A DNA stretch of 64,000 nt. Source: DASYAN01 sp963727755 (GTDB lineage: Bacteria > Chloroflexota > Ktedonobacteria > Ktedonobacterales > Ktedonobacteraceae). Both the position numbers and the translations under genes were made by a program. The notes beneath the pieces are model-generated. The model searched no databases. It saw only the letters and a list, made by a program, of their open reading frames with translations, and was not told where the DNA came from. Below, piece after piece: positions 46,155 through 54,583 of this stretch. The stretch covers positions 170,518-234,517 of the forward strand of contig CAVSHN010000021.1 of the NCBI GenBank assembly GCA_963727755.1, read 5' to 3'. The stretch's first letter is position 1. Each line of letters opens with the position of its first letter.

Positions 46155-46236
46155 CCTCTCCACTCCCTTACCACACTAGTCTCTGTCCAAATATCTCTCG
46201 TCTCTTCTATTATAGCACAGGGGTAGTAAAGAAAGA

Positions 46237-46800
46237 TTAGAGAATAGCTCTTCTATAGAGCTTCTCAATCGGAAAAACAAGACCAATACTTTGGAATTCT
46301 ACGTTTTCACCACCTTCATACCTACAATACTCCCACTTTGGACCTTTTCGTGTGTAGATCTCAACTAGCATTCTATCCTGGCTAATTAAGACGTACTCTT
46401 GAATTGAGGGACAATTGGTATAACGATAGAGCTTCTCATATCTATCTCTTCTCATAGTGGAAGGGGACAAGACCTCGATCACTAACTTTGGAAACTCTAT
46501 GTAGGTTTTTGACTCTGCTAAATCCTTTTCATTGCAACTTACCATCACGTCTGGCAAACAACAAGCGTCTTCTATCTTGAGCGTCATATCCGGACTAAAG
46601 GTTGCGCTTGGAGATGATTGCTCATCTAAATGATTTCCTATAACTCTAGCCGCATTAGCTGTAATGACAGAATGATTGGTTGAACCACCTGCCAGAGCAT
46701 ACATATGCCCATCCATATACTCATATCTCTGATCCAAGGACTCTCGATCAAGAGCAAGAAAGTCCTCTATTGATAACCAGTCGCCTCTTCGTGCAACCAT
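46237..46800 (-). CDS. Uma2 family endonuclease-like protein
   Basis: A 187-residue protein of the DUF820/Uma2 group, a PD-(D/E)XK restriction-like fold. The motifs are YEYMDGHMYALAGGSTNHS, DMTLKIEDACCLPDVMVSC (the catalytic-type acid region) and LVIEVLSPSTMRRDRYEKLYRY. Uma2 genes are abundant in Chloroflexota and cyanobacteria; their biological role is uncertain. It lies just upstream of the giant kinase on the same strand. A second copy, interrupted by a stop, is at 53977-54561. Confidence 0.85.
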   Translation of the reverse strand: MVARRGDWLSIEDFLALDRESLDQRYEYMDGHMYALAGGSTNHSVITANAARVIGNHLDEQSSPSATFSPDMTLKIEDACCLPDVMVSCNEKDLAESKTYIEFPKLVIEVLSPSTMRRDRYEKLYRYTNCPSIQEYVLISQDRMLVEIYTRKGPKWEYCRYEGGENVEFQSIGLVFPIEKLYRRAIL

Positions 46801-46840
46801 AGCGCTTCACCTTTATTTATCCCTCTTCTAGAATATTGAC

Positions 46841-47323
46841 CTATTTACCAGGAAGATAGGGTCTAATATCCCAAAACCCAAATTGATAACTTGCCTGATT
46901 AAAATCGCTATCAAACGATAAAAAATACGGAATCTCACCTTCTTTCATGAGCAAAAAACTTGTCATATCGGTAATACTCCACAGTTTATCATGGTATTTA
47001 AGAAGTTCTTGTCGAGCCATCTTCTCAATACGCTTATCTACAAATAAAGTCCCAAATATTTCTTCATCGCAAAGCCACTCAAGCATTTGAAAAGCTAGCT
47101 GGATTCTTTGGAGTACATTTTTAGATTTACCTCAATTCAAAACAAGTGCATATGATTCAGCAATAACATAATTAGACATAAATAGATAATATTCATTTTC
47201 CTCCAATAAATGAAAAATCCTAACTGCATCCCCATGATGAGTTTCCGTCTCATTTACAAATGCGGCAATGGCCGATGTATCAATAAAAACGGCTCTCTGA
47301 TTTCGACTCTGCTTCCAAGGCAT
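46841..47323 (-). CDS. PIN-domain ribonuclease toxin (VapC-like) with an in-frame TGA
   Basis: Starts MPWKQSRNQRAVFIDTSAIA with the first PIN acid (IDTSA). The middle has NYVIAESYALV, and the C-terminal half has WSITDMTSFLLMKEGEIPYF with the later acids (D in ITDMTS, D in SFDSDF). The whole is one frame interrupted only by TGA at 47134-47132, consistent with a CGA-to-TGA change (LN-stop-GKS). Corrected length is about 160 residues, normal for PIN toxins. It follows a candidate antitoxin gene by 15 bases. Confidence 0.75.
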
Positions 47324-47338
47324 TTCTTATCACGTCCA

Positions 47339-47716
47339 CTAATCATCATCCGAAGCAAATGGCTCTTTGATCACACCTGCCATCCGAAAAAGCCTGCTCT
47401 TTTTTTGAGGCCTGCTCATAACTAATTGCACCTGTTGTGCTATATCCGAATTCTGCTCTTCAACGATATCCGCTAATTGGGCGAATCCTATACCGTCTTG
47501 AGGCCCACACTTCATTGAGTCCACCAAGTGCTCTATATCCAAATCTTGATTTATATCTACCTTCTCTTGTATATTGCTCATTCCATCTTGTGCTTCTCCA
47601 GCTCCGTAGAAATGAAAAAATGAATCTGGATTACTTGAAGCCAAACGAGGGGAATCTTTCAGTTTAAGTGGCATTTTTGAGTACGAGACGTTAGCATTGT
47701 ATATTTGCTTATTCAT
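47339..47716 (-). CDS. hypothetical protein, candidate antitoxin of the PIN gene
   Basis: 125 residues. The first half is Ser/Lys/Pro-rich. The second half is acidic and helical (IGFAQLADIVEEQNSDIAQQ), ending RLFRMAGVIKEPFASDDD. A hydrophobic-acidic tail of this type often inserts into a PIN toxin's active site. No VapB DNA-binding domain is recognised. It sits 15 bases upstream of the PIN gene on the same strand. Confidence 0.5.
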   Translation of the reverse strand: MNKQIYNANVSYSKMPLKLKDSPRLASSNPDSFFHFYGAGEAQDGMSNIQEKVDINQDLDIEHLVDSMKCGPQDGIGFAQLADIVEEQNSDIAQQVQLVMSRPQKKSRLFRMAGVIKEPFASDDD

Positions 47717-47733
47717 TTCTAACCTCCTTATTC

Positions 47734-48027
47734 TCAGCTAAGCGCTGAGTCTGATTGTGATACTGCTCGTATAATGTAGCCATCAGTTGCTCCATACTTC
47801 GAACGAGATAAAGCAAATCGAAACAGAGGTTTGGCTACCAATTCCGAGATGCTCTTAAGATCCTCTTCTGATTTAATTTCAGGTGGCACGACAGCACCGA
47901 CCGTTACAAAAAAATCATCTATACCTGACTGAACACTCAATGCATTTACATATGGAAGCGGTAGTTCGTTTACTTCATTCGTAAATTTGACTGTGGCTTC
48001 CACGGACATCCTTTCTTTACTTTCCAT
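47734..48027 (-). CDS. DUF3467-like hypothetical protein
   Basis: 97 residues with VNELPLPYVNALSVQSGIDD, FFVTVGAVVPPEIKS and LFRFALSRSKYGA. The order (Y-x-N, FxxxxGxxxPP) resembles DUF3467-type small proteins, though the match is by eye. It belongs to the minus-strand cluster with the PIN pair and DUF433; spacing suggests co-transcription. Confidence 0.5.
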   Translation of the reverse strand: MESKERMSVEATVKFTNEVNELPLPYVNALSVQSGIDDFFVTVGAVVPPEIKSEEDLKSISELVAKPLFRFALSRSKYGATDGYIIRAVSQSDSALS

Positions 48028-48099
48028 GGTATCCCCTTTCTCTTTTTATGTACTTACGTACTTACCAAGTAGAGATTATAGCATATGCGTCAATTCTCC

Positions 48100-48306
48100 T
48101 TACAAGATAGCTTTCCTAAAGAGAGCTTCTCGATAAGAAAGTGTTGCCAGAATTTGCTCTCGTGTTAGATCAAACTCTTCCATAATATTCTCTATCGTCC
48201 ATTCCAGTGAAAGCAACTCCAAGATCAATTCAACGCTGATACGCGTGCCATCAATACGCGGCTTGCCTCCTAGCACGCCCGGGGTACTCACAATCTGCGT
48301 ACTCAT
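48100..48306 (-). CDS. DUF433 domain protein (antitoxin-like)
   Basis: 68 residues matching the small DUF433 family: IVSTPGVLGGKPRIDGTRIS, VELILELLSLEWTIENIMEEF and LTREQILATLSY. DUF433 proteins have a helix-turn-helix and are often encoded beside PIN-like (DUF5615) toxins. Here the next genes downstream are the DUF3467-like gene and the PIN module. AGGAGG precedes the start. Confidence 0.82.
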   Translation of the reverse strand: MSTQIVSTPGVLGGKPRIDGTRISVELILELLSLEWTIENIMEEFDLTREQILATLSYREALFRKAIL

Positions 48307-48950
48307 ATTTCCTCCTTACATATTATCCTGCTAAATCTAGCACATAGTCTACATTATCAATTCTATCATCTAGCATATGTTTCGTCAATGTGAATTTACA
48401 TGACCATATTGATAGGGTTCTGACGTTTACCCGTAAAGCTTCTACTGCCCACAAAGAGTGGGCTTGGAAGCTTGGAGTGTGCCTTGTAATAATGCTCCCA
48501 ATATGTTATAATTGATAATAGTGAATATTGAGTAGGTGCATGGCTTGCGAATAGTCTGGCGATGATCGTCCGTTACTCTCGCTGCACTATTTTGTCAACC
48601 ATCATAAATTGTATGTAGATCGAAACTGTATGTTGTTTATGTATATATGTATTGTAGATTGAGAAACTCTTTGAAGATGATTAGGTGAAGAAACAATGTC
48701 TCACTCTCCCCATGCAGGCCAAACAGCAGGCCCATGCCATGCTAGTAGCCCCACAGCTCGCCTTGCTGAGACCCTCAGCTCACCCACTAGCATGCTCCCT
48801 GGCCCCATCTAGCCGTTAGAGTGTGCCTTCCATTTCAAAGATGGCAACATCCATTGAATCTTCTCATCTGCCAATCTTGCCTCAAAGGTAGGATGAATGT
48901 GCTTTTGCTGTAACAGAAGAATATTCTCTTGAGATATGCAGGGAAGGAAA
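48307..48950. other. intergenic region between divergent clusters, with a nested hairpin
   Basis: No credible gene. AAGCTTC (48436-48442) pairs with GAAGCTT (48467-48473), and inside it GCCCAC pairs with GTGGGC. It probably holds promoters for the minus-strand TA cluster and the plus-strand repeat-protein pair. Confidence 0.4.
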
Positions 48951-49190
48951 ATGACCATGAAAATTAGTGAAATCAATAAGTCATCGGATGCACATTTGAA
49001 TTACACAGAAATGAGACGAAACTGTCCAGATCTCCTCCGTCTCATGGCAAAAGGGAAACAGCCAGCGAACGATACAGCCTCTCAGGAAGAGAACAAGATT
49101 CCTGTTGGTGAGGATGGGAAGCCTCTTGCAAAGCTGCAACTGAATCCCAAGCTTGAACACTTGCGCGGAGGGATGCCTAGGGGTGATTGA
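48951..49190 (+). CDS. small hypothetical protein upstream of the repeat protein
   Basis: 79 residues from ATG 48951, or 77 from ATG 48957; GGAAGG lies just upstream. It starts MTMKISEINKSSD, has CPDLLRLMAKGKQPAND in the middle and ends KLQLNPKLEHLRGGMPRGD. It is hydrophilic. The next gene starts 33 bases later on the same strand, so the two probably form an operon. No family is recognised. Confidence 0.5.
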   Translation: MTMKISEINKSSDAHLNYTEMRRNCPDLLRLMAKGKQPANDTASQEENKIPVGEDGKPLAKLQLNPKLEHLRGGMPRGD

Positions 49191-49223
49191 GCCAGTACGA
49201 GTGGGGATATCTCACCCTAGGTC

Positions 49224-51269
49224 GTGGCTAGCATGTCAACTGATGAGCAGATTAGGTGGTGCATGGATGGTGGGCTGGCTAAGGCCTTTGGACCAGATGG
49301 CGACAGCAACGCCTTTGCTCCCGTTATTCTTGGTATGCTGAATAATAATCAAATAAATGAGTATACTAAGAGTGGCATATTCAAGGCAATGGGTACTATA
49401 CTGGCTAAACATTATAATGAAGGTATGGTCAAAGAAACAATGCAAATGGCACGTAATGGTATTCGTGGAGCACTAAAGGCAATGGGCACTATACTAGCTA
49501 AACATTATGATGAAGGTATGGTCAAAGAAATAATGCAAATGGCATATTATGGTATTGGTGAGGCACTAAAGGCGATGGGCACTATACTGGCTGCACGTTA
49601 TGATGAAGGTATGGTCAAAGGGATCATGTACATGGCACGTAGTTGTAAGCCTGGGGCAGGAAAGGCAATGGGTACTATACTGGCTAAACATTATGATGAA
49701 GGTATGGTCAAAGAAACAATGCAAATTGGTACTTATGATTCACTAAAGGCGATGGGTATTATACTAGCTGCACATTATGATGAAGGCACGGTCAAAGAGA
49801 TAATGCAACAGGCGCGTAATGGTGGTGATTATTCAAAAATGGCAATGGGCATTATACTGGCTGCACATTATGATGAAGGTATGGTCAAAGAGATAATGCA
49901 AATGGCACGTAATGGTTATGAATGGGCACGAAAGGCAATGGGCACTATACTTGCTGAACATTACAATGAAGGTATGGTCAAAGAGATAATGCAAATGGCG
50001 CGTGATGGTGATCGGGGAGCACACGTGGCAATGGGCACTATACTTGCTAAACGTTATAATGAAGGTATGGTCAAAGAGATAATGCAAATGGCGCGTGATG
50101 GTGACTGGGAAGCACAAAGGGCAATGGGCACTATACTTGCTGAACATTACAATGAAGGTATGGTCAAAGAGATAATGCAAATGGCGCGTGATGGTGACTG
50201 GGAAGCACAAAGGGCAATGGGCACTATCATAAAAAGACGATCCAAACAACAGATTGATAATGATATGCGTGCTCGTGAGTCAAGGCTGTCTGAGAGGAGA
50301 CAGGGAGATCGATCTGGTGAAGGGAGTTCTGCACAAGGAGAACTGATTGATCAAATGAAAAAAATGCTCGATGAATATCCCCAGATGGAAGAAAGGGAGA
50401 ATAGGTTAAAACAGGAACGCGACCAAGCACAAACACAGCTCGCAAGGGTACAGCAAGACCTCAACCGTGCTCTGGAGCAGTTCACAAAGGCAGAGCAAGA
50501 GCGCGACCGTGCACAAGGAGAGCGCGATCGCTTCCAGAGACAGCTCGGAGATGCACAGACAAGCTTCCAGAGACAACTCACAGATGCGAGGGAAGAGCGC
50601 GATCAAGCTCGCAATGAACTCAGAGAGGCAGGACGGGAGCGCGATCTAGCGAGGACAGAGCGTGACCAAGCACGGGGAGAGCGTGATCTAGCCCAGAGAC
50701 AAATCAGAGAGATGGAACGGGCACACAATCAAGTGCAAACTCGTGAGAGGAATGCAGCGGATCGAAGGAGTGAAGCCATGGAGAGCACTTTTAGAAAACT
50801 TCGCTTCATGAACAACCTCGAGAATAATATTGAGGAGATACTGCGCGAGTCCCTTCCCGAGGCTGATTGTCTCAGAAGAGTGCGAAATCTCTATCGAAAT
50901 ACGATGAATGCTGCTCTCAACATGGAGCTAACTAGGGAACAATTCGCTCAGGACTTTAGAAATTGTGTTGAGCAGATGGCAGAGGATTGGGATGTACCAG
51001 ATGATGTGCACTTGAAATTTTCAAATAATGTAGAAACTATCACAAAAATAGTGAAAAATCTTGATGGTATCTTTCAGAGGTACGATCACGAGGATGTTCT
51101 GCTCATACAAGTGCGAGAACTATATACGAATACTTTGAGAGATTCTGCAAATAGTGGGATGAATAGGCAAGAATTAACACAAGAATTTAGACATTGTGTT
51201 GAGAAGCTAATGAATGATCGGGAAGTATTAGAAAATATACAAGCGCGAGTTATGCAGTATGACAGGTAA
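49224..51269 (+). CDS. protein with nine 31-residue repeats, long coiled coil and duplicated C-terminal helical module
   Basis: 681 residues (GTG 49224; ATG 49233 is the alternative). Residues 1-52 are a unique start. Residues 53-328 are nine repeats of the pattern AMGTILA-x-HY-(D/N)EGMVKEIMQMAR-xG, one shortened by three residues, predicting helical-pair repeats. Residues ~345-530 are a charged coiled coil (LKQERDQAQTQLARVQQDLN, RQLTDAREERDQARNELREA). The end contains two similar ~40-residue units (RVRNLYRNTMNAALN...FRNCVEQ and QVRELYTNTLRDSAN...FRHCVEK). No known family is recognised; a scaffold or adaptor role is only a guess. Many 8-mers repeat at DNA level. Confidence 0.75.
   Translation: MASMSTDEQIRWCMDGGLAKAFGPDGDSNAFAPVILGMLNNNQINEYTKSGIFKAMGTILAKHYNEGMVKETMQMARNGIRGALKAMGTILAKHYDEGMVKEIMQMAYYGIGEALKAMGTILAARYDEGMVKGIMYMARSCKPGAGKAMGTILAKHYDEGMVKETMQIGTYDSLKAMGIILAAHYDEGTVKEIMQQARNGGDYSKMAMGIILAAHYDEGMVKEIMQMARNGYEWARKAMGTILAEHYNEGMVKEIMQMARDGDRGAHVAMGTILAKRYNEGMVKEIMQMARDGDWEAQRAMGTILAEHYNEGMVKEIMQMARDGDWEAQRAMGTIIKRRSKQQIDNDMRARESRLSERRQGDRSGEGSSAQGELIDQMKKMLDEYPQMEERENRLKQERDQAQTQLARVQQDLNRALEQFTKAEQERDRAQGERDRFQRQLGDAQTSFQRQLTDAREERDQARNELREAGRERDLARTERDQARGERDLAQRQIREMERAHNQVQTRERNAADRRSEAMESTFRKLRFMNNLENNIEEILRESLPEADCLRRVRNLYRNTMNAALNMELTREQFAQDFRNCVEQMAEDWDVPDDVHLKFSNNVETITKIVKNLDGIFQRYDHEDVLLIQVRELYTNTLRDSANSGMNRQELTQEFRHCVEKLMNDREVLENIQARVMQYDR
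49380..50207 (+). repeat. tandem 93-base coding repeats
   Basis: Nine in-frame units of 93 bases (one of 84) encode the repeats of the protein above. The last three units are nearly identical over long stretches (for example GAGATAATGCAAATGGCGCG), which suggests recent expansion. Copy number is likely to vary between strains. Confidence 0.8.
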
Positions 51270-51309
51270 TGAGTAGTGATGTATTGTGATATGATCAATA
51301 TCATTGCAA

Positions 51310-51537
51310 CGGGCGAGATATCTCGCCCGCTTTACAATCGATGACGTGTGATGCAAATGTAAACGCGATTAATCGCCATAGATATTGCGCCCGTGGTAAC
51401 CATATAACAATGGTATATATTCATTGAACAAATTGCAATGAATTGTGTGATGGGTGTAATTGGTTATGGAATGGATGAATGATGGAATGCAAATATAACA
51501 GGTTAAATAGTTTAACGGGCGCGATAAATCGGGCCCC
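51310..51537. repeat. cluster of GGGCGCGATAAATCG-type palindromes
   Basis: CGGGCGAGATATCTCGCCCG (51310-51329) is a perfect 20-base palindrome. CGCGATTAATCG (51364-51375) and CGGGCGCGATAAATCGGGCC (51516-51535) are related. Related words occur at 18135-18147 and 31602-31766. They lie between the repeat-protein gene and larE. Confidence 0.55.
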
Positions 51538-51636
51538 TACATAACGCGCAATGAGTTGCGAGCATAAACTGCGCTTGGCGACAGGCAAGCGCAACGATGA
51601 TATCAACAAAGTCAGATACAACATCAGGAGATACTT

Positions 51637-52498
51637 ATGGCTGAAACTTCTCAAACCCCTCAACATTCACTTGATAGCGAGACACAAGCGAAATATGAAT
51701 ATTTGCAGGCCATTTTACGCGCAATGGGGTCCGTACTCGTCGCTTATTCCGGCGGAGTTGACAGCGCACTCCTGCTGAAGGTTGCCTATGATGTGCTGGG
51801 CGAGCGGGCCTTGGGAGTTCTTGCCACCTCGCCTGCCTATGCACCTGAAGAGACCGCCCAAGCCATTGCCGTTGCTCACCAGATGGGCATCCCAGTGATC
51901 ACACTTGAAACCCATGAGATGGAAGACGAGCGCTACGTTGCCAATAATCTCAATCGATGTTACTTTTGCAAAACTGAACTGTTCTCCCAATTAGAACCTT
52001 TGGCAAAGCACTACAATTTGAGCCATATTGCTTATGGGATCAATCAGGATGATGATGCTGATTTTCGGCCCGGTCAGCGGGCAGCCAGAGAGTTTGGTGT
52101 ACGGGGTCCCCTGAAAGAAGCTGGGATGGGCAAGCGGGCAATTCGTGACGTGGCTCGTATGCTCGCCATCCCGGTTTGGAACAAGCCAGCGCTGGCTTGT
52201 TTCTCATCACGCATCCCATATGGAAGCAAGGTAGATGTAGCATCATTACAAATGGTCTACAAAGCAGAGAAATTGCTGCATGAACTAGGATTTCATCAAT
52301 TGCGCGTCCGCCACCACGATAACATCGCACGCATCGAGGTCGAACGGTCAGAAGCTTCCCCGTCTTATCGAAGATGAGATGAGCCATAACGTCACTGATG
52401 GTCTACGCAACATCGGCTATACCTACGTGACCGTCGACCTCTTAGGCTATCGCACAGGTAGCATGAACGAAGGTTTCTTCAAGAAGAAGAGCCCCTGA
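51637..52498 (+). CDS. larE: ATP-dependent sacrificial sulfur transferase LarE, one frameshift
   Basis: LarE adenylates a pyridinium carboxylate and donates sulfur for the nickel-pincer cofactor of lactate racemase-type enzymes. The PP-loop is YSGGVDSALLLKVA near residue 42. CYFCKTEL and the NKPALACFSSRIPYGSKV region, which carries the sacrificial-type Cys, are present. The frame breaks near 52344-52349 (one extra base) and resumes as KLPRLIEDEMSHNVTDGLRN to the TGA at 52496-52498. The corrected length is about 287 residues, normal for the family. larA, larB and larC are not in the window. Confidence 0.85.
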
Positions 52499-52535
52499 GA
52501 CCAGTTATAACTAAGCAATTGAGTGATCGAGGCAT

Positions 52536-53922
52536 TCAAGCATGCGCCCAAAACTCAAGCAGATCACTCTTAGTAACAATGCCTTCCAATATGCCTTTGT
52601 TCATAACAGCAACAGCAGATTGATTGTTAGCAAAGATCGTATAGGCTTCGCGTGCAAGAGCAGTAGCTTCCAATTTAGGAAATGGAGGCCCCTGAATCTC
52701 CCCAACGGCCCATTTATCCAGAGGCTCACCACTGGCAAGACGACGCAAAAGCAGATCTTCGGTCAAACTCCCGATCATCTGCCCATCTTCTATCACCGGG
52801 GTCTGGCTGATACCGTAGCGTCGTAGCAGCTCAACGGCGTCAGCCACCGAGTCAGAGGGGCGAATACTGACAACAAGTGGCATGCTACGCGAGTGGTTAC
52901 GGCGATAGGTAAGCACATCCTGCAACGTGGGCTGATCGCTCTCCGCTGAAATCAGCAAATTATTCTCACGCATCCAGGTATCGTTATACTGCTTGGACAG
53001 GTAGCCCCGACCAGTATCAGGCAGAATGACCACTACGACATCTTCAGCTGTCATTCGACGCGCATAGCTAAGCGCAGCAGCCAGAGCCGTGCCAGCTGAG
53101 CCGCCCGCCAAGATACCCTCCTCATGCGCCAACCGCCGCGTCCAGTAGAATGAGGTGGCATCATCAACACGGATCACTTCGTCGACCAGCGATGGGTCAT
53201 AGATTTTGGGAAATACGTCCATGCCAATACCTTCGACCTTATACGGTTTAGGTGTATCACCTGAGTAGATCGAACCTGGCGGATCTGCACCAATGACCTT
53301 GATATTTGGATTTTTTTCTTTGAGATAACGTGCCGTCCCTTGTAATCGTCCCCGCCGTGCCAATGCCAGAGACAAAAGCAGTGATACGACCAGCTGTATC
53401 AGACCAGATTTCTGGACCAGTCGTGGCATAGTGAGCATCTGGATTAGCAGAATTTGAATATTGATCAGGGCAACAGGCACTCGGTATTTCCTTCGCAAGC
53501 CGATATGCCACATTCTTATAATAGTCTGGCGACTCGTGAGTGACACTGCTCGGGCAAATAACGACTTCTGCACCATAGGCACGCAGCAAACTACGTTTCT
53601 CTTCGCTAGCCTTGTCCGTCATCACAAAAATACAGTGATAGCCTTTGATCGCCGCCGCAATTGCCAGACCATGAGCTGTATTCCCGCTCGTTGGCTCGAT
53701 AATCGTCCCGCCAGGCTGAAGCAAACCATGCTGCTCACAATAGGTAATCAAGGCTGGTCCAATCCGGTCTTTGACACTGCCCCCCGGATTGAGCATTTCT
53801 AGCTTCGCCAATACCAGGGGCGCTACCTCACTGGCAACTCGATTGAGCTGTACCAATGGAGTATTGCCTATTCCTTCTAGTATCGAGTTGGCATAACGCA
53901 TTTCACGTGTCATTCCCTTCAT
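52536..53922 (-). CDS. cystathionine beta-synthase-like PLP enzyme with C-terminal CBS pair, one frameshift
   Basis: From ATG 53922 (MKGMTREMRYANSILEGIGN). The PLP fold has PGGSVKDRIG with the Schiff-base Lys, and EPTSGNTAHGLAI. The frame breaks near 53338-53343, where one extra A occurs in ACAAGGG, and resumes as GTARYLKEKNPNIKVIGADP. ILAGGSAGTALAAAL and VILPDTGRGYLSKQYND follow. The last ~130 residues are two CBS domains (PLVVSIRPSDSVADAVELLR, VMNKGILEGIVTKSDLLEF). This domain order marks CBS-type enzymes, which make cystathionine from homocysteine and serine, or cysteine synthase. Corrected length is about 461 residues. Confidence 0.83.
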
Positions 53923-53976
53923 CAAGATTATTCCTTACTACTTCTACTACAATAGAATACCTACACACACGATGTT

Positions 53977-54561
53977 CTACTCTTCTGATTCTTGCTCTGG
54001 TACATCAGTAAACCTATAGATAGTTTCCATAGGAATGGTGAGATCAACGCTCATGAAGGTTACATCTTGCCTAGGTCCGAATTGTCGGTATGCCCATACG
54101 TCACCCTGGCGATTGTATATCTCCACTTCCTGATGCTCACTACTAATGAGAACGTACTCTTGGACACTTGGGCATGCTCAATAGAAGCGAAATTTTTCGC
54201 GTCGGTCCCTGGATTCAGTACTAGGGGAGAGTACTTCAATCACAAGGCGTGGCGTCTGGATGATATCAATTTTGCCCTTCTGCCAATCTTCGGGGTTACA
54301 GCTTACAGTAACATCTGGGTAGAAGTACTTCTTTTCTGCGACCTGAACTCGCACGTCTGATGAGAATGCACTACAGGAGCGATTTCGGAGATAATCGTCT
54401 AACGTCCTAAACATATTCATAGTAATTCGTGCATGATTAATTGTCCCTCCTGACATGGCATACATATGCCCATCTACATACTCATACTTGGTATCAGTGC
54501 TTGCGCGATCCATTTCCAGATACTCCTCTGGACTTATCCAGTGCTCACGTCGTAGAGCCAT
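53977..54561 (-). CDS. Uma2 family endonuclease-like protein with in-frame TGA
   Basis: A 195-codon frame starting MALRREHWISPEEYLEMDRA, related to the Uma2 protein at 46237-46800. It has YEYVDGHMYAMSGGTINHAR, KKYFYPDVTVSCNPEDW and LVIEVLSPSTESRDRREKFR. TGA at 54180-54178 interrupts it (FRFY-stop-ACPSVQEYVL). The paralog has YRYTNCPSIQEYVL there, so a single substitution, most simply CGA to TGA, explains it. The rest (VEIYNRQGDVWAYR, VDLTIPMETIYRF) is intact to TAG. It is either a recent pseudogene or a base-call error. Confidence 0.78.
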
Positions 54562-54583
54562 AATCTATCGCCTTTCTTTTACT

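Noticed and set aside
49380..50207. CRISPR array
   Set aside because: The repeats are contiguous 93-base coding units with no spacers; no cas genes in the window.
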